NCBI GenBank assembly: GCA_964019055.1 | Contig: OZ025212.1 | Coordinates: 7,069,766-7,133,765, forward strand | From: Anthopleura xanthogrammica | Taxonomy: Eukaryota; Cnidaria; Anthozoa; Actiniaria; Actiniidae | Direction: 5' to 3' | Length of the DNA stretch: 64,000 bases | In this document: positions 44,013 to 58,600 of the stretch, piece after piece | How the letters are laid out: each line of letters begins with the position of its first letter | Numbering within the stretch: position 1 is the stretch's first letter | The notes under the pieces: model-generated | What the model was told of the DNA's origin: nothing | Seen by the model: only the letters and a program-made list of their open reading frames with translations | Databases searched by the model: none | Program-made: the position numbers and the translations under genes

Positions 44013-47000
44013 ATGGCTGGCAGACCAAAACGAGGGGACACAGAAGAGGATCTTCTCAAGTTTCAAGAACAGTTTATTGCAAGGGATGGTAAACCAGCAG
44101 CAACAGTTGTGCGAGTAAAGAAAGACGAAGGACAAACATGTCTGACTGGAGAGAAGAGACCTGAATCACATCTTCAACGAGATGTGGTCGACTTACAAGG
44201 TACACTGTATTTCAGAGTAACTGCTTCTACTTACTGATACTTTTCGTGCTTTTGAACTGAATTTTGTTTATGCCTGCTCAAGTTTGAAATATCTTTAAGC
44301 GTTTCTAAGAAATTTTTTCTGGGTTTGATTTTGAAGTTCTATAATAAGACTTACTACAAATGGTAAACCTCCTATGATTGTAGCTGAAGGTAGTTGTTAT
44401 TAAAACTTAACATTTATGACATTTGTTATATTTTTCATTAATCAAGGACTACCACAAGCTGCACGCTATTCATATGGTGGAGCCATGGCTCCTCCAAAGA
44501 AGAAATCCAAATTTAAAGAAAAAAGAATGTCTAGAGATAAGGTACAATTTATCTAATATAGCTGATGCATGTTAAGATTGCAGTGGTTGTAGAGCAGGCA
44601 GAGTTTGGAGGATATGTTATTCTCTTCTCGTTTCTTGATTCCTGCAACCATCAATCCCTTTTCCATTATATTCCACAAACTATAGTGATGTTCATTATTT
44701 ACAAACATTAACGTCCAGAATATTTTCTCATTTAAATTTGCCAACCGATAAAACAAAAGATCTCTTTGTTTCAGCATCCAATAGATCTCTGGTTAGCACA
44801 TTAATATCAATGCCATGCACCAGCTCATTCACTCTTCCATCCATTCATGTGTCTGTCCACCTATCAATCCATCCATCCAACCACCCATCCACCCATCCAC
44901 CTACCCACCCACCCCCACCCATTTACCCATCCATTCAATCTTCCTTTTTTTTCTATATAAATGCATTAAGACTGCAGCTGATGACGAGGAAGAAGATGCT
45001 GCAGAATTGCTTGAAAGTATGAACTGCTATGATTTTTCAAGTGCAAGTTTTTTTCACAAGTGTTTAAATTGATTTTTTTTTTGGAGATGATAGAACCATC
45101 TCTTAAGTACTATTTTTGATTTTTGCTTCTTTCAGGACATGATAGGAGGCACATATCAACAGTACTGAGTGAAATTAGGGTAAGTACAGTAAACCATCTT
45201 ACAGGGACCTTTGAGCATCCTAAAAAGTGCTGGGGCTAAAGCAACTAATTTACAAGTCACTGCTACTATTTAAGACCACCCATGCTCATTATTGTTCCCC
45301 ACTCCCACCTTCCAAGGTCATTGTCTCACAGAGTATACACTACGCTTTTATATTACAAGTCTTTAATCTAAATTGAAGTCAGATCATATCAAAAAATATT
45401 TAGATTATATATAAACACTATGATGTTTATTTATTATAAGCACATGTGATCATACAAGTATGGAAATTTGTACTCTATAAATATTAAATTTATTATTATC
45501 ATTATTTACATGTATTATATTTTTTTGTAGGAAAGAGAAATTCAGAGCAGTCAAGTTTTTATGCCTCCCAATATTTTACAAAAGGGATTCCCAGAGGTCT
45601 TACATAGAGGAAACATCACCAAGGTACTGTAACTTAAATATGATGAATCATATTCTACTAACAAATTAGTTTTAGGATGAAACTTACTATACCTATATTG
45701 CACTGTTGGCATAGCACTCACCTCAATATCACCACTTGGGTTCAAGCCCTGCTGGGCTTGGTGTTGTAATAGTTAGTAGAGTTGCTAGTTGGTTTTCTCC
45801 TGTGATTCGAGGGCTTTTCTCTGGGTTTTCCAATTTTCCTCCCTCCGCAAAAATGAACTCTTAAGTTCCATTGAATTGGAATCCAGTGGAATGAAGAGCC
45901 ACTCTGTGGACTTCACAGCTGACTGTTACTTCTCATTTATTTTTTTATTTCCCATTTGTCAATTTTCTTTTCTAAATTTCTCATTTATTTTTAAGACTAT
46001 TTTACACTGGCAAATTATTGAACCAAAATTTCTCTTAATTGATTTTCTAGGAGGAGAACAGAAAGCAAGCAGCTGGTGCAGAAAAAATAAGCCTGTTTGC
46101 TCATCATTTTAAAGCTTCAAATCCAACTTCATTTGGTATTTCAGAAGTATCATCCACTGCTTTTGCTCCAAGGAAGGAAGAAAATCAATCTGAAGCAGCA
46201 AAAGAGAATGTCAATATTCCTAGCCTCATAAGTGGAGAAGGATTAATGGCTGGAGCAGAGAATCAAATCTCAGCAGCTAAAGAAGTGGAGAATATTCACA
46301 AGGAAAATCTAGATAGACTAACCAGCATGTCAAAAGAAGAGATTTTGGAGGAGCAAGCAAGGTTAAAATCTTCCTTAGGTATGTTACTTTGTTTTGCTAT
46401 AAATGTCAGTGTTTCTGGGAAGTAAGGGTGGTGTAGAGACTTGTTGGTGTAGAGAGTACGTTCACTTGCCACTCACCTCTGAGGTCTCAGGTTCGATTCC
46501 TGGAGTATCTTATGATCGTACATCAATGGAATTTGTTGGGGCTCTCCCTTGGTTTGAGAGTTTTGGTCTGTTCTCTGGCTTTCCTCCATCAACAAAACCT
46601 AAAATGCTATGCCGTGAAATTGATCAGCCCAGAGGCTGTTTCAGGGTATCAATATAATTTGAAGGTTGATTTTATTTAATTAGACTTGCTTAAAGTCGAC
46701 CTCTCTGAGACTCTCAGAGTCAAGAGTGAAGCAAATGAAAAGAATAGAAAAAAAGAACGTCAAAGTTGTGAGAGGTTGACTTGTTCCTCTTGCAAGATTT
46801 TTATTTGCATGTATGGTGTGTATTTCTGTAGCGAGCTAAATTTCCGTACTTTGATAAAGAGTGGGAGCAATATTCAATGAGCCGTTGTTAGGTCGCTAAA
46901 ATTGGTGGGAAACAAGTTAAAAAAGTCCTTCCTCCAACGCTTGTGATCCTTGTCCAGGTTGGGCTGCCTGTGGTTATGGACGGGGATGCAAGTCTATTGT

Positions 47001-47572
47001 TTAATTTGAAGGTGTTGATGTTGATACAAGCTATGGAATAATGCTGTTGGGTTGCCTGTGGTATTCATCTTTACCACAGGGATACCACAATGTGTATTAT
47101 CAAATTTATGTCTTTTTTATACTGAGTTATATTACTTATATTTATACTAGATCCAGGGCTATTATCATTTCTTCAGTCAAGATTGCAAAAGAAGACTTTG
47201 AACAAAAATTTAAGTCATCAAGAAGGAGAAAAAATGGAAGCAGAAAGTAAAGGTGTAATTCCTAAACAAATGGAAAACTCAAATGGAATCTCAAATTCTG
47301 ACGGAGAAAATAACTTAAAAAGTGAAGAATCAATGGATGTAGAAAAGGATGAACATCAAACCAATGATATTGGAGAAGCAAAGTTTAAACATGTTCATTT
47401 TGATGACAAAGTCAATGTGATATCACAGAATGGTTCAGACAAAAAAATCGTTGAAGTTGAAGAATTGGCTGAAATGGCTTCCTCACAAAAATGGGTTCAT
47501 ATGGACAGGGTTGAGCCTGAGAAACTTGAATGGATGAAAGATTGTCCTGCTCCAAGTGCAGTTAGAAAAGAG
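44013..47572 (+). CDS. RPAP1: RPAP1 N-terminal exons 1-7 (RPAP1_N and start of RPAP1_C)
   Basis: After an acidic segment ([20 protein letters not shown]) and [12 protein letters not shown] comes the RPAP1_N motif: [20 protein letters not shown] joined across intron 6 to [12 protein letters not shown]. Exon 7 then has an acidic low-complexity stretch, KFKHVHFDD, and [20 protein letters not shown], the start of the RPAP1_C signature. Exon 7 reads open into the following CATC repeat, but the GTACAT donor after VRKE is the true end. Confidence 0.92.
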
Positions 47573-50500
47573 GTACATTTGATTGTAGTTCTTGTTTGTT
47601 TGTTCATGCATTCACTCATCCATCCATCTATGTCCATCCATCCATCCATCCATCCATCCATCCATCCATCCATCCATCCATCCATCCATCCATCCATCCA
47701 TCCATCCATCCATCCATCCATCCATCCATCCATCCATCCATCCATCCATCCATCCATCCATCCATCCATCCATCCATCCATCCATCCATCCATCCATCCA
47801 TCCATCCATCCATCCATCCATCCATCCATCCATCCATCCATCCATCCATCCATCCATCCATCCATCCATCCATCCATCCATCCATCCATCCATCCATCCA
47901 TCCATCCATCCATCCATCCATCCATCCATCCATCCATCCATCCATCCATCCATCCATCCATCCATCCATCCATCCATCCATCCATCCATCCATCCATCCA
48001 TCCATCCATCCATCCATCCATCCATCCATCCATCCATCCATCCATCCATCCATCCATCCATCCATCCATCCATCCATCCATCCATCCAAACATCCATGCA
48101 TGATTCATTCATCTATCCATCCCTCCCTCCTTCCATCCATCCATTCATGCATCCATTCATGCATCCATTCATTTATTCATTCTTTTATTCATATTCGTAT
48201 AGTTCAGCCTATTCATCCATCCATCCAACCACCTACCCTTCCATCCATCATCTATCCATTAATTTTCCATTTGTTCATTATCCCTTTGTCTATTCATCCA
48301 TCTTTTCATTTCCTTCTTCATTGTTGTTTTTTTCTTTCTTTCCATTTATTCATCAAATGCCCAGAAGTTTATCATTCCTTCATCCATTCATTCCCTCATT
48401 TGTTTTTAATTTTTTAGAGTGGAAATCAAGCTCGTTTTGCCTTTGATGGAAGCCTTGTAACCAAAGATACTGAAGCACCTGTCAATCTTGGACTTCATCA
48501 CCATGGTGACAATCCCGAGGCAGCAGGTTACACACTAGAAGAGTTGTTTATGCTTGCAAGAAGCAGCTTTTTACAGCAGAGAGTTGTTGCGCTGCAGACA
48601 TTAGCAAGGATTGCATCACAGGTGAAACACTTTGATCAATCAGATTGTAAAGCAGTTCTACTTAAAATTTACAAATGATATGGGTTTTTTCTTGTTGAGA
48701 GAAGGACCCTGCAAAGCAGGGGGCTAAAATTAGTGGCTACTCAGTGGCTAGACATGATACCTGGCCACATAAAACCCATTAGCATGCTACCTGACAATTT
48801 TCTAAACTTATTTCAGGGATGGCGCTTGGATTTTTTCATTCTTGGTCCTGGGACCCACATGTCTGACCAAATTGGAATGATTTCTGTGTTAACGGGATCC
48901 CTTTATTTCAGGACACACAAGGCAGATTTTGTAATGTGATACAAGGTTCTGTTCTACAAACTCTACTAGATGCTGGAATTATTTTTCTGCTGCGCTGGGC
49001 ATTGGATGACACTGCCGACGCTATAATGGCAGTTGCTGTTCAGTGTCTGACAGCTGTATTAGTTGTTCCTAATGATCAGGTTAGTAATGTCCTCCCCTAG
49101 GTGTGGTGCTCCTCCTCCTCACCAAAGGAGGTTTCCTCCCTCCACAAAACCTATCATAATGTTTATTTTCAATTTGATCTGTGCATTAGCCATGCCCTGA
49201 CTTAGATCAGCCCAGAGGTTGTTTCAGGGTTCAGAAAGATAAAAATCTCCATATAATTTCAAACTGTGCACATGTCCATGTACTTATTATCACCAACTCA
49301 TGGTTCCTACTTTGAAGACCAATTATTTCCAAATTGACTAATTAAATTATTGATATGCCACTTTGCAAGGGTACAGTAATTACAATAATTTCAACCGTTA
49401 CACATCTTTTTGTTAGTTATATGCTGCTCAAGTCTTTGAATGCCACCATGGACAAGAGCTTCCTTCCTTAAGACCAGAAAATGATGAAGAGAATAAAAAC
49501 AAAACTGATGAAGAGGAGGAGTCAAAGGATAAAACTGATGCAGATATGGTGAAAATGGATGTCATCAAGGCAAGTAACTGTGATTCTGTTATAAATATCA
49601 TTCTTTTTTTTTGAAAGCTAACTGTCAATTTTGTGCTTGTTTGAACAAAATCCTCTGGCAGGAATGAGAAGTGTCGACTTGTGGCAAGTCTAACTGCTGA
49701 CTTTTATTTCATGCATTTTCAACAGGGTCTTCTTCAAATGCGTATATTGCCTCGTCTTCGTTATATCCTTGAAGTGTGCCGACCCTCACCGACAACTGTT
49801 CGTGGTATATTATCCATCCTCACAAGAATAGCCAACCATTCAACTGAGGCAGGCCATGAGGTTACTAAGTGTCCAAGGTTGATGGAAAGTTTGTTTTCAA
49901 ATTTCCTTCCCATATCTTGGAAAAAGGTTGACCAAACTATGGAAGATATCAGTGATGTATATGGAGTGCCAGTGCAGGAAGCCATGAGGCTGCTTAGAGC
50001 AATATGTAGCTGTGGGAGAAATATAACTGCAATCATGGTGAGTATAGGGTAGGGTGCAGTCATACAAATAAAGGGAAGGGGATAAAAGAGGAGGAAAAAG
50101 AGAAGAGAACAGAAGAGAAGAGAAGGGAAGGCAAAAGAAGAGAAGAGAAGGTAAGGGATTTTGAAGGGAAGAGAAGGGATGGGAAGTGTAGAGAAGAGAA
50201 GAGATGGGAAGAGAAGAGAAATGAGAGAAGGGAAAGGAAGGGATTGGAAGAGATGGGGAGAAAAGAGATGGGAAGAGGAGGGAAGAGAGGAGATGGGAAG
50301 AGAAGGGAAGAGAGGAGAGAACTATGTTATTTTTAGAAAATGACAAGTACCTAATACCTAAATTATTTATAAGGTAAAAGGTTAGAAAAAAGCAGTAAGT
50401 TACAATTTAGAATTGTTCTATATATTTTTTTCATCTATACTGATTTGTACACAAAATTTTCATTTTTAGATTGCCAAACATGGCCTGGTGGAAAGTATTT

Positions 50501-52553
50501 TATGCTACACAGCACTACACCCCAAAGATATGCAGCTCTTACTAGATGATGCTATGGAACTGTATATAGAAAGCCTTAGAACTTGGACAGTGTGCATCAG
50601 CTATGGACTGGCATGTGATCAGTTTAGGTAAAAGTAGAATTGTGTTGTGAGATTCACATTTAGTGCCTTTTAGCTTAGGCATATCATTTCCCATATCAGA
50701 CCATGTGTCATTCCCTTGAGAATAAAATTCTTTCTTTGAGTTGTATCCATATTCATGTATTTTCTCATGTGTAACCATTAAATAAAGAAATGATACTCTA
50801 GGGAATGACAAACATTATGCCCAAGCTAAAAGGGGGTGTAGGACACATGTACTGTAATCATACAATTTATAGTTTCATGAAACAGGGTTTTGGTGGACAA
50901 CAATCAAAGGTTTTCCATGACAGAAAACACAACGTTTTCAAGACCTTGTACCTATGGAATGTCATAGAAACACCTTGAACAGTCAACAGTCTCCTCCAAC
51001 AGCCAGCTGCCAGTATATTCTCACTTGGGTGTCTACTACAACTTAATATATTTTCTTCTATTTCAGAGAAAATTTCTCAACATTCATTCAAAACCTACAG
51101 AAAATCCAAGACATTTCATTCAAAAAAGAATTAAGAAGGGAAACTTCCCTTGAATGTAAAAGACTTTGTGCATTAGTAAAGTTGCTAGAAGAAGTCATCC
51201 ATGTTGCTGGGACAACTGCTGAATTGCATGCAAAAATGACAGCTGCTGGAGGCAGTGATGGTGATGCCATGGATGCAGACTCTTTACCTCCCCCACCTAT
51301 AAACTGGTCTCATGTCATGGGATTCCTTCCTCTGGTAACTTGTGCATTGACCAGGTGGACAGCAGAGATTATTGTTGTGAATGATGCAACCAATATTGAG
51401 GTGATTTTTGTTAGGGGTATTTGCATTGCAAATTTACATACAAGGTCATCATGAGAACGTGGTTGGTAAGTGGTTGGAAAACCACTCACTGACACCTAAA
51501 ACTCCATTTACCAACTATGTTCAAAATTGCGCCTTCAGGAAATATCGCTATGATCCTTGATTGAAGACTCATTGGAACAGGTTCGGCTTTCCTTAAGAGC
51601 AAATTATTCACAAAATTGTGATTTAAAGATTGTGCAAAACCCATGGACTTTTGACTTTGGTATTTATTTACCTTCTAAACTACATATAGACTAAACCTGG
51701 CTAAATGAGTCTGTGGTCATCAAAAATAGTCCTGTGGTATACATTGAATTTAAATATTTCAACCATGAAAATGTGGTTGTTAAATGGTCAGCAAACCACT
51801 CCATCGCCGACATCAAACTAACCACTTACCAACCATGATTTGTCTGTGTGGATTACACAATATTGCTAATTTGCATATAGTACTTTACAGGAACTTTAGT
51901 TTGTTTTTACATGCTAGGCGAAAAGTTTTCATAACTTTTTCGTAAACCAGTCAAAAAGTTTCCATAAGTTATACCGTAAGTCAAAGTTAACTCAAATTTT
52001 TCAAGTTATTTTGGATTGCTGTTCATTTGCAGGGTTCCTATGTTTCTCTCCTGTCATCAATATGTAATCTTCTTGCCTCCTTCTATTCCAAGCTATCTTC
52101 TCAGGTGGGCAATATTCTGCACATTCAAATGAGTTTTCCATTCTTCTTACTAGTAAAGCAAGTGCCCAGCTTAAATATTTGAAGAATTTAATCTGTCATT
52201 CCAATCAACAGCCATCATTTGTTCCTGTTGAGTCATTACAAGATATTGAAGACTTGGTGGCCACTATTTTGTTACCCCTTTGCGCCTCTCCTTTCATGGC
52301 TTCGGTGATTCGAAACCTTGGGTAAGCTATGAGGATCAGAGTCATTTTTGGTAGTGTTTTTTTTTTACACAGGAAAGTATTTCACAAATACAACATCGCC
52401 AGAGAGAGGGTGATAATAACGTTGATGATGTTCATGATGAGGATGATGACAATGGTGATAATGATCACGATGATGATCATGATCATGATCATGATCATGA
52501 TTGTGGTGGTAATGATGGTGGTGCATGGTGGTGATGGTGGTGGTGATGATGAA

Positions 52554-52610
<57 letters not shown>

Positions 52611-55600
52611 ATGATGATATGATGATGATGATGATGATAATAATAATGATGATTATGATGATTATAATAATGATATTAATAAGTTATTTTAAATTATGCA
52701 TTGAACAAAGTATGATTTTTTACAATATTTTTGAAAGTCTACCTAAATTAGTGAATACGATATTTCATGTAAACTGGATTAATGGTGATGGCAGTGATGA
52801 TCGCGATGATGAAAATGATTGCGTTGGTAATAATGGTGTTGATTATGATGATTGTAATGCCGCGGGATGATGATCGATGATGCATGTTGATGATGATGAG
52901 AGAGATTTTTTTAACTAACTCTTCCATACCACAATTTCCCTTTTTTTTCTAACCAAGGAAATTTCACTTAATCCTTCCCAGATCCAACACTGCTAGTGCT
53001 CCAGTGTTTCTACCTCGAGGAATTCCTAGTCTTCCAGAGTACGGATCCCTTCCATTCTACTATCAGTCACCTAATGGTATGGACATGGACACACCTTCAG
53101 GACCTATCATCAATGGACGAGCTGTTGCTTTTATGGCATCGTTTACTCGTCTGCTGTGTAGTGTCATGTTGGTACATAAAGGAGTAGCTCAGAAGGTGAG
53201 AAATGGATAGCAAAAACAGGATAAACCTTCAAACTGTATCGATACTCAAAAACAACCTCAGATCGGATTGGAATTTAGCGTGTTAGGTTTTGAAGAGGGA
53301 GGAAAACTGAAGTACTCAGAGAAAAACCAATGAATCAAGGGAGAGACCTAAAAAAAACTCTTGCTAGGGCATTCACATGTGATTGCAAGTCCAGGAATCG
53401 AACCAGAGACCCCAGAGGTGAGAGGCAATTCGACTACTGCTATATACCACCTTTGACTCATGCAGGAACCATTTGGTTCAACATTGGTCAGAGGGTGTGA
53501 TTTTTAAAATTCAATTGTTTGTGTAATCCTTTTGTAGTTTCTGCCTTTTGTAACACGAGAAGACTTGCTGGATTATGTAAGAAAAGTGTCGACAAAACCA
53601 GAGGTAAAAACAATTTTTTTTTTTGTGTTGGAATTTTCACTTGAACAATTTTGTGGTTATCAATATTGAAAATATGAAATGCATATGTGATCGTACCATA
53701 CTGAATGGACTCAGAAAAAATTCTAAGCCCCAGATGGGATAATCACATATGCATTCCATATTTTCATCATCATACACAAATCATGTTTATCAAATATTTA
53801 AGATTTTGCATTTAGATTTTGTTTTCCAAGTTGAATTTTTAGTTGTTTCTTTTTTACAACAGTTTCTTTCTCAGTCGTTTTTTGGTCGCTTTGAACATCA
53901 TCTACAGTATTTCGTTATCAAGGCGTTTTATTTGGTGGTGAGTACTGTTTTCTACTAAAATACTACGTGATATACAGGAAAATATACAGTTGTTGTCAGT
54001 CACGAGCCTCACGCGCGGTATTGTCGTCGCGACAAAGTAGCTTTTCAGGTGGACGTCAATCAAGGCATTCCATAGGGCACGTGCCCTTGAAAACTTTCCG
54101 TTTTCCAACAATGTCATGCGTGGAAATACTTGACGTCCACTAAAACCATATTTTGTCACCACGACAAAAGGACCTTATTCATCGTGGTTTCATTCCCAAA
54201 AGGGTTATTTCTTTGTTTAATGGTTGCGCACGAGAAGACAAAAAGAATCTTATTCTCTAGGGAAAAACATGTGGTCTGTACTGAATGGGAAAACATTGTA
54301 CCACAATGAATAAGGTCTATTGATACGATTCCGTGTTGCTACTCTGCATCATTTTTTTCACTGTACTTTCCTGAACTTTCAGACTAAGTTTTTCTCCGAG
54401 TACTTCGATTTTTTTGTTTTTTAACTTCTAATTATAGTTCCAGCAGAAGTCCATAACTTCTGGTTTCAGTGTACAAACCATGCTTCTATAATGGGAATTT
54501 GAATGACAGCTATATAATATGATTTCTAATTCTTTGTACGTTCCAGGTACGTTCGACGAACGTTAAAGACCTGGCCACGCCCTTGTCCATATACCATACT
54601 GGCGCACTAGTTGTGTTCTCTCGACTGCGTTCAGGGGATGAATACTATGCTCATGATCTCATGTCTACGGTTCTTTTTAATCCTGATTTCTTTCCGTGAG
54701 TATTATTTTCTAATGTAAACCAATTGTTTTCTGTTCGCACGGATCAAACTGAGACTGCAATAGAATCTAAACCTTAAACGTGCTCACAGTAGCTGTAGCT
54801 TTTTAATCGTGATCGCAATAATAATAATAATACTCTACGGAATTGAAAATTTTATGTAAATAAATACTTTCTTTTTGATTTCCCGCCTTTTTCTAAATTG
54901 TCACCATGGTAACGAGCCTCGTGATTGGCCATGCAGTCCTTGCTATTACGTTTGCAAGTACCTTAGGTTAGGTCACACTCGATAGCTTGGTAGTCTGAAC
55001 CATAATCGTGAGAAGACAAGGTTTTGTGATCCTAGCGTTACGATTACGACGCTTTGCGACGCATCTTAGGACAGTGTCTCTGACTACGAATTTTGATTAA
55101 TTTTACACTGATCTTTAAATCATGCTTACGACTGCGATTACGACAATTGTGCGAACAAGCCTTTACAAAATTATAAAATTATTTAAAAAAATATCTAATA
55201 AGCAAAAAACCTCTTGTTTTTATATACAGGGAGGCGACAGAAATAGAAGCGACTAGTGTTGCAAAAGAGCTATCTGAGATGAACATCAAGTCCCAAGGAA
55301 GGCATACCCCTCCCCAATTATTGACAAGCGAGCCAAGGTGTTTCACACAGAACGAACTGTTATGTGAGGCTCATGGAAACCTTTTGGCGATAAAGTCTAA
55401 GTATATGGGGTCATTCGGGAAAATGAGACATGCTTTGGCAGTATCTAGGTTAGTAGAGTAGCCTAAAACACCTTTAAATTAAAGTCTTTTTTTCTAGATC
55501 CAAGAAGCAATCAAGCCAACCAGTGTCAATGAATTTTGTTGAAAATACTTAAGGTTTTTTACGTAATTTTGAATTTTTTCGTTTTTTTGTTTTCTTTCAG

Positions 55601-58600
55601 AAGTCTAGCTCTTCACCAGCCGCATGACATTCCATCGCTTTTGCTGCCGCCGTCACGTGGCTCTTTGCTGCCCGCTGATTGGATGTTTGAACCTATAGTT
55701 GATCTTCACAACCAAACCATCAGCGCGTAAGTACCTAACGTAATTTCAAACCACTTTAGAATGTCCAAGACCAGAGCTGTAAGGATCGTAAGGAACGCAG
55801 ATCTGGCTCAATCAACTATTTTTCGAGCATGCGCAATCGCCCTGAGTGTTTCACGGTCATCGTTCCAGGTGCTGACCGTAAGAAACGCAGGCTCAAAGAA
55901 CGATATTTTTCGAGCATGCGCAGCCATCCTAGAACATTTTTATAGGATCTCTTTATTTGTAAGATTTTCTCTGTTACATAACTTGCAATTGTCCCTTACA
56001 GCGAGATGAAAGGTCGAGGAGTAGACGAGGTGTCCATGGGAATGATCACAACAGTCACGTGCACACTGCAGATGATCCAGATGCTGGAAGAATGGCGCCC
56101 AGTCTCTTTGACGAGCGTTACCATGGTAGCACGGGTTGCCAGGCTCATGTGTGTTTTCTTAACAGGTGCTTAAAACTTCTTAAGACTTTAAAGATTTTTC
56201 TATAGAAGCTTAAGATATTATTTATACAGAGGTAAAATCGTAAATACAAAAATGTAACAAAGGTATTGTTATAATCACTGAAATAAGATCTGTTCGAAAT
56301 GTCTAGGACTATCGCTTCTTTACGGGGAGGGATTTAATTTAGAATTAATTTTCACATTATGCGCTTTTGAACGGGCACAATATATAGCGACAGCGCATAG
56401 TACTCGTTTTCAAAGCTAGCGGTCCTCGCTGCTGATCAAAACGAACGCAGACTTTGATTACGAGATTGCGCATGCGCCTACGCAATCCCAAATAATATAT
56501 TATAAGACAGTATAGTATACTGAGGAGAATTTGTTCTTTCCGCAGTTAGTTTTGTGTTTTTACGGTTGCGCACGTCAAGGAATCCTTGGAAAAGCGCGTA
56601 ATATTGTGCGCGGCTTCAGGTTCTAATGTTGACCAATGCAATGTTATTTTTCGTCAGGAAATGACTTATTTCTTGACCGTTTGGTGCATCATTACGTAAA
56701 GAGTCTACTCGATATTTATACACGCCCTGAGTTCTTCTCTCGACTGGACTTCAATGGAAAAGTCGCTGGGCTCAGCTCTTTTTATGATCTGTAAGTTCAA
56801 TAGTAATTTCAGCTAATCCCTCATTCAAGGGCGCTTTCGAATGATAAGCGTGACATTGAGTCAATGTTTGGTGCGAAAATGAAAAATATTGGAGTAGAGA
56901 AAAAATGAGAGAGGAATCGCAGGAAATTAATTCAAAATTTCCACCTTTCAGTATTCTTTCTAATTCTTTTTCATGAAAATATTTTTTACTTTTCTACTTT
57001 CCATCACATCAATGAAAATAGAAACCCCAAATTAAAAGTGACTGTATTTCTTTTTCTTTCAGTTACATATCACTTTTGTCCCAGTATTCAGCTGTGTCAT
57101 TCGGTGATCCCCTCTTCGCCAGCTTCTTGGTTCTACCTTTGGCTCAGAGACACCACATCAAGTTCCGTCATGCGCTCTGGGACGAACACGTGAGCACTCT
57201 GCGAGCTGTGTCATTTCCTGTCAATCAGGTATTGTAAAATTTTCCACAAAAAGATTTTAAAAAATATTGCGCGCACCTCAAAGTCTCAAGATATAGAAAG
57301 ATAAACAAAGACAAAATAGAAATTTAGGGTAATTTTTAAAATTATTATTGATGCATGTACATGTATATAGTGTGTGTGTCGTCAGGCAGATTTAGACCTT
57401 TCCATTTTTGTTGTCGTTTATTTTCGGATGAATACTCCTGAATCAAGATATCTATGAGATGTACAGTTTGAAGCTTAAGAGTGACTGTCCGTAAAAATCA
57501 AACAAGTGACGGCAAACCTCGAGAATTCGATTTCGCTCATACTTTCAAGTTTGATAGAGCAATCTTTCCTGAGAATAACTGTATAGTTGGTTTTATAAAA
57601 TAATGTTTCATTTCGGAGAAAAATGCAAATTTACAAAGTCCGCCGAAAATGCCATTTGTAACTATGAATTTTGACTCAACTTTAGTGGTCTCGCGTAGAA
57701 AACTGAGTCGCTCCAAGACCAAAATAACTCCTAATCCTTGTTATATAATCTATTGTTTATTGTTTGAGTGATTTTGAGATAGATTAGCCAATTCTAACCC
57801 CTCGAAATAATTTTATTCTCTACACCTATATTTTGAGTAGATAAAAATTGATCTTACAAAAAGCCATATAGCAAATGTGCTAAACCTTGAATTCACTTAG
57901 AACTTCGGCGATTGAATGTTGAAATGATGGTCTTTCAAATCATAGAAAGATTTCTTTGGGCAAATGCTTGTGCGTGACGCTTCACATCGTCGAAGTATGG
58001 TGAAATTGTATTTATTTGACCTCTGGTGGTCATTAAAAGCAACACGAGATCTCGTAGTTTGTTTTGACTTCAAGTCAATAAAACCGCTCTAAAAACGGCT
58101 ACAAAAAGATAAAAGAATGCTTCTTTAGAGAATTCTTACCTGTTTCGATCTGAAAGTGGTATTTTTAGGATCTCTCGGCAAAGTTTTCACTTCCGATTAC
58201 CGTTACTATAATCCCCGACTCTTGTCATAAGCTTGTCAACAGTTTCGCCACAGGAAGCCCAACGATGATTATATAACTGACATAAGATCAAATTTATACA
58301 CCTTTTTTGTCAAAATTATGGCCACCAAGAATTAGGTTTGATTTATTGTCATACTCTGTACATCATAGGAATTACTATATACAAATTTATATACAAACCA
58401 TAAACTTTAAGCTACACAAAAGTCGAAAGTTAAAACCCTTGGTGCCATGTTTATCTGGGGCCCGGGAAGGGGAACTCCCATATATGGAAGGGCAGAGATC
58501 CTAGTAGGAAATTTTCAAAATGACCCCTAAAAGGTACCAAAATTCTCTTTCTCGTAGTAATAACAATCGGATATCCCCCCACCGGGGATGTGGGGGTTGG

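Noticed and set aside
47497..48446. Long SIHP and GWMD repeat proteins on both strands
   Set aside because: They are translations of the CATC array, whose four-base period lacks stops. The flanking RPAP1 exons splice across it in phase.
52329..52870. Acidic poly-Asp or poly-Met frames
   Set aside because: Products of GAT trinucleotide repeats in an RPAP1 intron.
57537..57722. 61-residue frame conserved in both arms of the inverted repeat
   Set aside because: Conservation follows from recent duplication of the whole arm; there is no start context, domain or codon pattern to support coding.
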